Assembly: GCA_014381785.1 (NCBI GenBank)
Contig: JACNKZ010000035.1
Location: 41,361 to 105,360, forward strand
Length of the DNA stretch: 64,000 nucleotides
Direction of reading: 5' to 3'
DNA from: Kiritimatiellota bacterium
GTDB taxonomy: Bacteria > Verrucomicrobiota > Kiritimatiellia > Kiritimatiellales > Tichowtungiaceae
Below are positions 9,494 to 18,365 of this stretch, in pieces; positions within the stretch are counted from its first letter, which is position 1; each line of letters begins with the position of its first letter. The notes beneath the pieces were generated by a model. The model searched no databases. It worked only from the letters and a program-made list of their open reading frames with translations, and was not told the origin of the DNA. A program made the translations under genes and the position numbers.

Positions 9494-9714
9494 AACCGCA
9501 AATTCACGCCAATGGACGCGACTCATTATCGCAAAAGGTGGAACGTGCTCTCCGAGCACGTTCTAAACCGACTCGGAGAGCCAATTCCACCAAACATCTT
9601 TTAAGGTAACCCTCTAAAACAATGGAAACATCGCCCTTAAAAATTATCTTGTTGTCCGTCATCCTTAAAAAGGATTGTCCCATTCGCGTCAATTTGCGTC
9701 CATTCGCGGTTTGA
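9494..9714. repeat. Composite nested inverted-repeat element (family C arms around a perfect hairpin and a family B half-arm)
   Basis: GAACCGCAAATTCACGCCAATGGACGCG (9494-9521) versus CATTCGCGTCAATTTGCGTCCATTCGCGGTTT (9683-9714); inner perfect hairpin 9541-9563; family B-like arm 9641-9667. Confidence 0.7.
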
Positions 9715-9765
9715 AACTCCCTCTCCCTCCCCTATACTTCGCAGAATTTTTGGAGAAACAAACAT

Positions 9766-10995
9766 ATGAACGGCTACCTCATCTTTATCCTCGCTCTGCT
9801 GATTTTCAGCCGAATTCTCTCGCTGATCGTCGAACGGCTCAACCTCAGTAATCTTTCCACCGAAATTCCCGAAGAATTTCGAGGGGTGTACGACGAGGAG
9901 AAATACGCCAAGTCGCAGAACTATCTCAAGGACAACACCCGCTTCGGCGAGCTGCAGGCCAACCTCATGCTGCCGCTCACCATCGCCTTCATTCTGCTCG
10001 GCGGCTTCCGCTGGGTGAACGGCATCGCACAGGCCGCATCAGACCATATGATTGTGCAGGGCCTCGTTTTCGGCGCGGTCCTGATGCTGCTCAGCCAGAT
10101 CGTCGGCCTGCCCTTCAGCATCTACAGCACGTTTGTCATCGAAGAAAGATACGGCTTTAACAAAACCACCGCCAAAACCTTTGTGCTCGATATCCTGAAA
10201 GGCTGGTTGCTGACCGTTCTGCTCGGCGCGCCAATCTTTGCGCTCATCCTCTGGATCTTTAACGCCGTGCCGATGGCCTGGCTCTGGGCCTGGGGTTCAC
10301 TGAGCGCCATCCAGCTGTTCATCCTCTTCATCGCCCCGGTCGTCATTCTGCCGCTGTTCAATAAATTCACCCCGCTCGAAGACGGAGAGCTTCGTTCCTC
10401 CATCGACGACTTTGCCAAAGCGCAGGACTACACGGTGAGCGGTGTTTTCAAAATCGACGGCTCGCGCCGCTCCACCAAAGCCAACGCCTACTTTACCGGC
10501 TTCGGAAAAACCAAGCGCATCGCCCTGTTCGACACGCTCATCGAAAAGCAGTCCGTGCCGGAACTGGTCGCTGTGCTCGCCCACGAAGTCGGCCACTGCA
10601 AAAAAGGCCACATCAAAAAAGGCATCATTATCTCGCTGGCCTCGTCACTGCTGATGTTCTTCATTCTCTCGCTGTTCATTAGCAGACCGGGATTGCATGA
10701 AGCCTTCCAGATCGATGGCACCCCGCTCTACGCCGGACTCATCTTCTTCGGCTTCCTCTACGCGCCCATCAGCATGATCCTCGGCATCGCCAACAGCATG
10801 CTGTCGCGTAAACACGAATTTGAGGCCGACGCCTTCGCCGCCGAAACCACCGGCAGGCCGACCGACCTCATCAGCGCACTGAAGAAACTATCCGTCGACA
10901 GCCTGAGCAACCTGACCCCCCATCCGCTCAAGGTGGTCCTCGAATACTCCCACCCGCCGGTGTTGGAACGCATTAAAGCGCTGAGGAAATTGTAA
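9766..10995 (+). CDS. M48 family metallopeptidase (Ste24-type)
   Basis: VAVLAHEVGHCKKGH (HExxH), RKHEFEADAFA. Confidence 0.95.
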   Translation: MNGYLIFILALLIFSRILSLIVERLNLSNLSTEIPEEFRGVYDEEKYAKSQNYLKDNTRFGELQANLMLPLTIAFILLGGFRWVNGIAQAASDHMIVQGLVFGAVLMLLSQIVGLPFSIYSTFVIEERYGFNKTTAKTFVLDILKGWLLTVLLGAPIFALILWIFNAVPMAWLWAWGSLSAIQLFILFIAPVVILPLFNKFTPLEDGELRSSIDDFAKAQDYTVSGVFKIDGSRRSTKANAYFTGFGKTKRIALFDTLIEKQSVPELVAVLAHEVGHCKKGHIKKGIIISLASSLLMFFILSLFISRPGLHEAFQIDGTPLYAGLIFFGFLYAPISMILGIANSMLSRKHEFEADAFAAETTGRPTDLISALKKLSVDSLSNLTPHPLKVVLEYSHPPVLERIKALRKL

Positions 10996-11457
10996 CCGCT
11001 AATACACGCGAATAGACGCGAATAGAATCCCCTCCTGCGGAGGGCTGGCCAACGGTCGGGGTGGGTTTCCCAATGGCGCGTCTCGCGCCACAGGCGGTTG
11101 GAAGATCTGTAGCGGCGGCCACTGGGCGCAGATTCTAATATCCCTACTAAAGGTCAGGCAGAATAATTTTTACGGGGCTGGGGTCAGCCCGTGATTTGAC
11201 GCTTCGCTGCCGTCCCGCCATAGTCGGGCCAGCCCAGCTCGCCGTCGGCTCGGTTGTAGCATTTTTTTAAATAATTGGCTGATACGCTTTAGACTTTCAC
11301 AACCCGCCAGGTCTTGAGGCCGAGAGCCATTGCAGCATATTTTGCGGTGTTTTTGTTTCCGAACAGGGTGACTCTTTTCTGGTCGAGCCGGTTGACTCAT
11401 TCGGTCTTTAACTTGGATTAGGACATTCCAGTAATCCAAGTTGGCCGTTATTTTGGA

Positions 11458-12369
11458 TTAACGCCATTGGCCCGAGGTCTTCCAGCGGGCGGAAAATACT
11501 TTGCCGGACAGCTGGGATTCCACCATTGGCCGGAAAAAGGTCTGGAGAATGCCGACGACCTCTTCAAAACCGGCCGGAGCGACATCCTCAAGTCCCTGTT
11601 TGCGGACAAAGGCCGTCCATTGGGTTTCTTTGCCGAGGGCTTCAGAAAAATTCTCTGAAAAGAAACGGACTTCGAGATCGAACAGAGTTTCGCGCTGTTC
11701 AAAGGTGGCGCCGCAGGCTTTTTGCAATTCAGCTCCGTCGATTTCTTCATGCTGAATGATGTTCCAGATGTCGTAAAAATCTTTCATCCGGCTGTTGAGC
11801 TCGCCCAGTTTGATCGTGGCCTGAAATTTTTCAGCAATTGCGGTCAGTTGGTGATAGCAGCGCAGTTTCGGGGCCGGGAAGTCCAGCAGGGTGGGTACGG
11901 TGCCCGGTATGGCGCCGGGAACCAGTGCGTCACCAAAACCAATATCAATCTGAATCGGAATTCGGCTTCGTTCGAGAAAAGCATTTATGAGAATTCGGAC
12001 GCCCTCATAGTCGGCGTCTTCTTTGATGCGCCCGACTCGAATGCTTTCGCTATCAAACTCAATTCCGTCTTCTTCGACCTCGGCTTCGCAAACTTGTTTG
12101 GCGATGGCTACCAGATTTTCCAGAGAGTTTTCAGTAAAGCCGAGCAGGTCAATGTCCATGGTCGTCCGGCGTTCGTAGTCCGGTTCCCAGACCATGAAAA
12201 GCAGAGCCCCTTTGAGGACGAATTTTTCGGAATGCTCCGATTTTGACAGCCGGTACAGAAAGCGTTCCATGCCGTAGAGTCGCAGCAGGTCGTTGGTTGG
12301 CTTTTTGGATTCACTGGCTTTGTTCTGGAGGCGTGCTTTGACGGATGCGGCTATGTTGGCAGGACTCAT
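11458..12369 (-). CDS. AbiEii/AbiGii-family nucleotidyltransferase toxin
   Basis: FVLKGALLFMVWEPDYERRTTMDIDLLGF (nucleotidyltransferase core); overlaps the upstream AbiEi-like ORF by 4 nt. Confidence 0.88.
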   Translation of the reverse strand: MSPANIAASVKARLQNKASESKKPTNDLLRLYGMERFLYRLSKSEHSEKFVLKGALLFMVWEPDYERRTTMDIDLLGFTENSLENLVAIAKQVCEAEVEEDGIEFDSESIRVGRIKEDADYEGVRILINAFLERSRIPIQIDIGFGDALVPGAIPGTVPTLLDFPAPKLRCYHQLTAIAEKFQATIKLGELNSRMKDFYDIWNIIQHEEIDGAELQKACGATFEQRETLFDLEVRFFSENFSEALGKETQWTAFVRKQGLEDVAPAGFEEVVGILQTFFRPMVESQLSGKVFSARWKTSGQWR

Positions 12370-13043
12370 AGGGTTGCCTCCAGATAGGGGCGCATAATGT
12401 TATCGACGCGGCAGACTTTGGCGTAGTGCATGATCTTATTTCCGTCAAAGCGGTAGCGTTCCCGGTAAAATTTCAGGGCTTCCAGAACAACATCCATTCC
12501 GATTTTGTTCCGGTATTTGAAACAGTCGGCCAGTGTTTTTTCTACGCAGTAGACTTTTACTCCGACCCCGTCCATATCACGAACCTCTATTCCTTCGGAG
12601 TAGGCCGGTTCTGAAAATTTATGGATGGAGAGAGGCGGGTATTTCATGGTTGGAGCTCTTGTATCGCGAGGGAGTGCGATAAATATCTGCCGGGGGATTT
12701 CGGTGGTGATTTCATGCAGAGACAGGGCGGATATAAGACACAGCACCGCTTTGGGGCAGCGTGTGCTAATAGCCATAAAGTCGGGCTCGCTGATAGGAGG
12801 GAGATCGGCGAGCCGGTAGACTCCGCGGGCAATGCGTTCGACAAAGCCTTTTTCGTAAAGATTATAGAGCATGTAGCGGCTCATGCCTGCATTCAGCGCA
12901 TCCCTCATGCGCAGTTGTCCGCCGTGCTCTGAGAACAGCGTTTTGATTTTATCGTTCATAAGACAAAATGTCCTCATTTGTTTATAAGTGGATACATAAT
13001 GTCTTGAGCGGTTTAAGGCAACATTTTTCTGCAATGCGTTCAT
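12366..13043 (-). CDS. AbiEi-type antitoxin/transcriptional regulator
   Basis: MRDALNAGMSRYMLYNLYEKGFVERIARGVYRL winged-HTH N-terminus; operon with the AbiEii toxin. The start may be at the internal MNDKIKTLF. Confidence 0.85.
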   Translation of the reverse strand: MNALQKNVALNRSRHYVSTYKQMRTFCLMNDKIKTLFSEHGGQLRMRDALNAGMSRYMLYNLYEKGFVERIARGVYRLADLPPISEPDFMAISTRCPKAVLCLISALSLHEITTEIPRQIFIALPRDTRAPTMKYPPLSIHKFSEPAYSEGIEVRDMDGVGVKVYCVEKTLADCFKYRNKIGMDVVLEALKFYRERYRFDGNKIMHYAKVCRVDNIMRPYLEATL

Positions 13044-13494
13044 TATCCGATTTTATATCGGAGGATTTGGTAAATCCCGTCTAGACACAATTCTCCTTAC
13101 AAGATGCCGCCCTGGCGGGCGAACCGGGGCCGGGCCGGGGTCAGCTCGGGCATTGTGGCAATTTAGATGGAGACGAAAAGAGCCGGGGTCAGAGCCGGGG
13201 GAGCCGGTCGAACAGTTCATATCCGAGCACTTTCCCATTTTTGTCTATCTTGAACGTCTTCAGCTCATAGAGCCGACTCTACATGTAGCGTTGGCACTGC
13301 GAGCCAATTTTTCCAATGCTTGGAAAAATCAGATTTCCCTTTCATCTTTCATATTTGCCGTTCACTTGGCTCACTGCCGTTTTGCTTTCAGCAATCCGGC
13401 CTCTGCCTGCGGCAGCCGGACAATCCAGCTTCGCAAAATGGCGTTTGCGACATTGCAAATCAGCAATCTAAAATCTACATTCTTCAATCCCATC

Positions 13495-13571
13495 GCCCCG
13501 GTAGCTCAGCTGGACAGAGCAACGGATTCCTAATCCGTAGGTCGTAGGTTCAAATCCTATCCGGGGCACCA
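13495..13571 (+). tRNA. tRNA-Arg (anticodon CCU)
   Basis: GCCCCGG...CCGGGGC acceptor stem, loop TTCCTAA in stem ACGGA/TCCGT, GGTTCAAATCC T-arm, encoded CCA. Confidence 0.96.
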
Positions 13572-14307
13572 TCTAAAACCCTAATGAAACGTGCGTTTCA
13601 GTCAATAAACACAAGGGTTTGCTTTAAATCCTGTCTTTCGGGGCGTGCTGTTTCGTTCTGTGCCGTTCCGCTATAGAATAGACAAGTTAAGTCCACCTTA
13701 AGCCACGAAGATTTCAGTTAAGCCACAAATAAGCCACGGATTCAAGACGTGCAACGGGTCAGGCGGTGCCGGGTTCGTGTCTCTGCGGCCTGTTCTGTTC
13801 GTTCTGGAAGGGATTAAAAGCGGCGGTCAGTGCATACCCCCCCCTAGGGTTCAACGGCATAGGGCGTTACTATCTGACCGGATGCCGAAAGGGGGTTTGT
13901 CGATCTGGATATTATTCGGGAACATTCCCTACCCCCCCCTTCGGAAATAGGCCGGGGGGTCAGTGAGGGGGTGCAGGGGGACGCGGGTTCTGTGCGGTGA
14001 TGGTATCTAGACCTTCAGACAAGTTTTAGAAATTCGGGTTCATGCAAGGCAGGGTCTTGCCTAGACTAAAATAAACAGAAGGGGTTTAAACCTGTGGGGC
14101 TTCCCCACCCTGAATTTCCGGCTGTATGCGCCCGCGCGCGCGCGTATATGTCACTTATCAATCTCTTTTTAGGGACTCTAAAAACTACTCCCTCGCGCGC
14201 GTAGCTCAATTTCTCGGTTTTTAGAGTGTAAGTAAATTCAGGCTGAAGGGCTGTTTAGTTGCAAACCCCTTTTCAGTTCTGTAGCTTTATCCAAAAAAAG
14301 GGGCGGT

Positions 14308-15705
14308 ATGGACATTAAATTCAACAAGCTCGTTGGAACAAAAAAAACCGATTTCGATTTGCTCGTTAGTGAAAAGGTTATTTTACTTAGATCGGCAAGA
14401 CTCATTCCTCTAATCAATCCGGGGAAAGAAGAGGCTCTGACCTCAATATTTCTATCTTCACTCATCCTTATTGATGAATTTAAAAAAGATATATTTAGCA
14501 ATCTCGGGCTGCCTGCCGGGGGACAGCTGTACGTCTATACAGAAATTGTATTTCCCAATACAGACAACCTTCGCCTAGATGGACTAATACTGATTGTTTC
14601 AGGCGGGGTAATAAAAAGCGCCGCGATCTTGGAAGTGAAAAACGGAAACTCCACCTTAAATAAAGACCAGATTAGTAGTTATCTGAAGATAGCCAAATCC
14701 TTACAGATTCCGAAGCTAATCACTATTTCAAACGAGTTTGTGTCGGAGCCAACACAGAGCCCCCTGAAGAAGATTTTTGTCCCAAAAAATATAGACCTGT
14801 ATCATTTGTCTTGGCAGTTCATCCGAACCCTTGCCCGCATTCGGCTCTTTGACAATGATACGAATATTGCCGATGAAGATCAGGTTAGAATTATGAACGA
14901 GGTGGTTCTCTATTTAGAAAACGAAAAGTCAGGAGTTGGAAAACTTGGATTCTCTCAAATGAAGCCGGGTTGGAAAGCAATCGCCGAAAAAGTCACAAGC
15001 CAAGCGACAATAACAAAGAGTGATCGGGAGCTGACCGAAACCATTGAAAGTTGGATTCAGGAGGAAAGAGACATTGCTTTAAAACTGAGTTGTAGCCTTG
15101 GGACTCTGGTCAGAACAGATGCCAGAAAATTCAAGGGAGACATGCAAGCTCGCATTGATAATGACACCGAGATCTTCCTAAAAAATAAAACCCTCTCTTC
15201 GACGTTAAGCATACAGTCTGCGGTCTCAGATATTGAGATCAATGCAAACTTCACCCATAAAACTGTCGAGATGTCTGTCGCCTTGCTTCCGCCTCAGGAT
15301 AAAACACCACGGGGGCAGCTTGGTTGGATAAAAACGCAGGTAGAAAATAAACAGCTAAAAAAACGGCTAGCTGAACACCCCGAAACCCCATCCATTCTGC
15401 GAGAGCTTTTCGTAGAGTTATCATTTAAAAACGCTCGCACAAAATACCGATTTCCTTACTGCGAACTTGAAGAACAAGCGCAAGCAATCAAAGGACGTGA
15501 GATTAAAAGCGTCTCGATCATTAATGTGAAATCATTCGGAAAACATTTTGCCGCTCCCGTGAAATTTGTTGAATTAATTGAAGTTATGCTTCCGCGTTTC
15601 TATACAGATATTGCTCAGTATCTAAGGAACTGGATTCCGCCTGCACCACAGATGCCCGCGCCTAGCACAGAGGACAGCGCCCCAGTGATTGAAGACCCAG
15701 AATAG
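14308..15705 (+). CDS. Element-encoded hypothetical protein with a PD-(D/E)XK-like nuclease motif
   Basis: LRLDGLILIVSGGVIKSAAILEVKNGNS gives a D...ExK spacing. Confidence 0.55.
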   Translation: MDIKFNKLVGTKKTDFDLLVSEKVILLRSARLIPLINPGKEEALTSIFLSSLILIDEFKKDIFSNLGLPAGGQLYVYTEIVFPNTDNLRLDGLILIVSGGVIKSAAILEVKNGNSTLNKDQISSYLKIAKSLQIPKLITISNEFVSEPTQSPLKKIFVPKNIDLYHLSWQFIRTLARIRLFDNDTNIADEDQVRIMNEVVLYLENEKSGVGKLGFSQMKPGWKAIAEKVTSQATITKSDRELTETIESWIQEERDIALKLSCSLGTLVRTDARKFKGDMQARIDNDTEIFLKNKTLSSTLSIQSAVSDIEINANFTHKTVEMSVALLPPQDKTPRGQLGWIKTQVENKQLKKRLAEHPETPSILRELFVELSFKNARTKYRFPYCELEEQAQAIKGREIKSVSIINVKSFGKHFAAPVKFVELIEVMLPRFYTDIAQYLRNWIPPAPQMPAPSTEDSAPVIEDPE

Positions 15706-15781
15706 CGAAAAGGAAAAAAACCGAAGAACCTTAAGACTGGTATAAGGGTTTGCATTTGCAAACAGTAGAAGGGCTGTTTCT

Positions 15782-16942
15782 CTATTTGCATTTGCAAACA
15801 ACGCCCCCCGCTCCAAAGGTTTCGACTTTCACGCTCAAAGGCTGTTTAATTCGTTCGGCTTCGGCTTCCATGATCTGCCCGATCTCAAAGGCCTGTTCCG
15901 GTGTTCCGATTACATAAACGGCATCATGTACCGGGAAGCAGAGTTTCCAATGTTTGGAAGTTTCCAGTTCAATGATTTTTAAACAGGCGGCGTTCAGAAC
16001 ATCGGCAACGGTGCCTTGTATCTGCCAAGACAAGACCTGTCCACGGTGAACTCGTGCGCCCCTGTCCGCTTCAACTTTGCGCCCGGTCAGCGTGTTGGTG
16101 AATCTGCGCTGTTTGCCGTGCGGTGTTCCGGCAGTCCAAAGTTTTTCTTTGTAGGCGGTCAGGGCTTCGGCGTATGGCATGAACTCTTTTTCTGCGGGCG
16201 GGCATTGCCAAAAGCTCAAAGCCTTCAGACTGTCCGGGAAGTAGGCAAGCTGATTGATCTTTCGCTTTGCGCTGTCCCGGTCGATTCCTAGCAGGTCGGC
16301 GGCGGTCTGGTAGGGGTCGGCGGTGAAGCTGTATCCGATAGCCTTCTGAATCAGGGTTGGTTCTGCGGCTTTGTAGTCGGCATCAATAAGCACCTGCCCC
16401 GGCTGAAGTCCGGCGCAAAGCTTTTCTGTTCGCTTGTCTTCGCCGTGCCCCTGAACGTGCGGCTGTCCGGATGAAACCCGTCCGGTTTTTAAGACGTTCC
16501 ACGAAGGGCGGCAGGCGGGGGCATTGCCATAAACAAACGTCCGGCTGTAAAGAAGCCTTGCCAGTTCGCGGGCATCGGCGGGGGCGGTGTCTATCAGCTT
16601 GCGGCTTGGTTCATCGTTCATGAGTTCGCGCAGGCTGTAGCGGCGCAGGCGTGTAGCTTCTTTGCCGTTCACAATCGCTTTACCGATCTCGACTTCACAA
16701 AGCACCCCTGAAAGAGAATCCAGAACGGTTTTGAGGCGTGAAGGATTCCTGCACCCGGCGGCGGCAAGTTCGGGATAGTCGGCGGTTATCGGCTGACACA
16801 ATCCAAGGTTTTTTCTTTCCAAGGGTTGGAAGGCGCAAAGATAAAAACTCAAAGCACCGTTGTTTAACTGGTTTCTGTATCGCTTGCGAACGTAGTTTTC
16901 CAGTTTAGCGGCCTGCTCAAAATCAAAGGCTTGCGGTTTCAT
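15782..16942 (-). CDS. Minimal family-A DNA polymerase (palm/fingers only)
   Basis: Motif A-like LIDADYKAAEPTLI, motif B-like RDSAKRKINQLAYF, motif C-like HDAVYV; 386 aa with no room for both exonuclease domains. Confidence 0.72.
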   Translation of the reverse strand: MKPQAFDFEQAAKLENYVRKRYRNQLNNGALSFYLCAFQPLERKNLGLCQPITADYPELAAAGCRNPSRLKTVLDSLSGVLCEVEIGKAIVNGKEATRLRRYSLRELMNDEPSRKLIDTAPADARELARLLYSRTFVYGNAPACRPSWNVLKTGRVSSGQPHVQGHGEDKRTEKLCAGLQPGQVLIDADYKAAEPTLIQKAIGYSFTADPYQTAADLLGIDRDSAKRKINQLAYFPDSLKALSFWQCPPAEKEFMPYAEALTAYKEKLWTAGTPHGKQRRFTNTLTGRKVEADRGARVHRGQVLSWQIQGTVADVLNAACLKIIELETSKHWKLCFPVHDAVYVIGTPEQAFEIGQIMEAEAERIKQPLSVKVETFGAGGVVCKCK

Positions 16943-17450
16943 GGACTCCCCTTTTGCCTTTTCGGGCTTTGAGTTCTTCTATCGCTTCAGCTTCGGCGCA
17001 TGAAATAAACGGCTTTCCTTTGCGCAACGTTCCGCAGAAGTAGCAGGCTTGCGCGGTCAGTCCCTTCGGGGTCTTATAAAACTCCGTTTCTGTCATTCGG
17101 TCACATACCGGGCACCATGCCTTCAGCTGCACGCCCAAGCGGTGAAACCGTGAACCCCTGAAAACCTTTTCGGATAGCAGAAGCCCGGCAAGGTCTCCGT
17201 TTATCATATTGCCCCAAGCGGTGACGGCCTGCCGCTGTAGGATTCGCTTTTCTTTATGCGTGAACGTGATTCCTTCCGGCGGCACAAGATAGGCGCGGAA
17301 ACCTTCTTGTTTTACGATCTTCGCTTGAATGATTTTCCCGGTCAGTGTCTCGATCTCGACAAGGGCGCGGACGTTTCCGGCATCGGTCAGGGGTTTGACT
17401 TTAAGCAGGTTCACTTTGCACCCCCCTCGATAACTTTTATGTCCGGCCAT
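16923..17450 (-). CDS. Element-encoded protein with a CxxC zinc-ribbon-like C-terminal half
   Basis: CPVCDRMTETEFYKTPKGLTAQACYFCG. Confidence 0.5.
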   Translation of the reverse strand: MAGHKSYRGGCKVNLLKVKPLTDAGNVRALVEIETLTGKIIQAKIVKQEGFRAYLVPPEGITFTHKEKRILQRQAVTAWGNMINGDLAGLLLSEKVFRGSRFHRLGVQLKAWCPVCDRMTETEFYKTPKGLTAQACYFCGTLRKGKPFISCAEAEAIEELKARKGKRGVHETASL

Positions 17451-17869
17451 AACGGGATGTTTATTTCCTCAAAGCTCGAACAGGTGCAAACGGCGCAGGG
17501 AGTAGAACATTTACAAGCGGACACGGGCGGGGGAGAAGCGGGGGGCGGCCTTTTCTTTGGCTTCTTGACCAATGAGTAACCCTGAAGGTCTAGCAGGCTT
17601 TCCCGTGCCGTAAACAGGCCTGTGAGTTCGTCGCAAGTCGCATTGAACTTTTTCAGCCAGTCGCGCAGGTCTTTGGCCTGTTCGTTTGCCGTCCGGCGGG
17701 CAAGCTCTTTGACGGCCTGTGCCAGTTGCGAATAGTAAGAATATTCGTATTCGACGGTTTCAATGCCCTTGCGGGTTTTGCGCTTCGGTTTCGTGTGGTC
17801 AAACAAAACATAATTGTTCGTGTCCAGAATCCCGATTGAATAGCTTCCTGCGGTGCATAGGGTTTTCAT
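17411..17869 (-). CDS. Element-encoded hypothetical protein
   Basis: 152-aa ORF in the same-strand, tightly packed cluster. Confidence 0.5.
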   Translation of the reverse strand: MKTLCTAGSYSIGILDTNNYVLFDHTKPKRKTRKGIETVEYEYSYYSQLAQAVKELARRTANEQAKDLRDWLKKFNATCDELTGLFTARESLLDLQGYSLVKKPKKRPPPASPPPVSACKCSTPCAVCTCSSFEEINIPLWPDIKVIEGGAK

Positions 17870-18150
17870 TACGCAACCCCCCGCTGTGCAAGAAGGGCTT
17901 CCACCTGTTCAGCAGGATAACGAACAGTCCGGGGTGTAATCTTGACGGGATGCAAAAGCTTCCCATCATATCTTTTGATTGAGCCGCTATGCAGGCAAAG
18001 AATATCTGCAACCTGCTTCCGTGTGAGTAATCGCGGCTTGCCCTCTGCGGGCTGTTTGATTGCGGAAAGAATCCGCTTCTTCTCTTCGGGTGTGGTGTCG
18101 CTCAAAACTAAAGTTGAGCCTGCTTCTGTGATGTTCATGACTGCTCCCAT
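17869..18150 (-). CDS. Excisionase/MerR-like helix-turn-helix protein
   Basis: LLTRKQVADILCLHSGSIKRYDGKLLHPVKITPRTVRYPAEQVEALL is typical of Xis/HTH_17 proteins. Confidence 0.75.
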   Translation of the reverse strand: MGAVMNITEAGSTLVLSDTTPEEKKRILSAIKQPAEGKPRLLTRKQVADILCLHSGSIKRYDGKLLHPVKITPRTVRYPAEQVEALLAQRGVA

Positions 18151-18365
18151 TTAAGGTTTTATGGTTAAACGGGACTGCGCCCCGTGTTCCAAACCATTCG
18201 GAACAGTCACTTAATATATACACAAATTTACCTACGTCTACAAGCTTATTATGCGCATAATGCGCACAACGGCACATAAGCCAATGTTTGCAGGGGTTTC
18301 GTGATGCAAAATAAATTTCTTTAAATTTATTAAATCGCGCCTTCCAGCGCAATCTAAGCAACGTT

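Noticed and set aside
11170-11439. 89-aa minus-strand ORF as a gene or transposase remnant
   Set aside because: No convincing motif in any frame; the region is mostly repeat-like sequence.
12618-12844. Small ORFs overlapping abiEi as an antisense regulator
   Set aside because: No promoter or family evidence; overlap fully explained by the AbiEi coding sequence.
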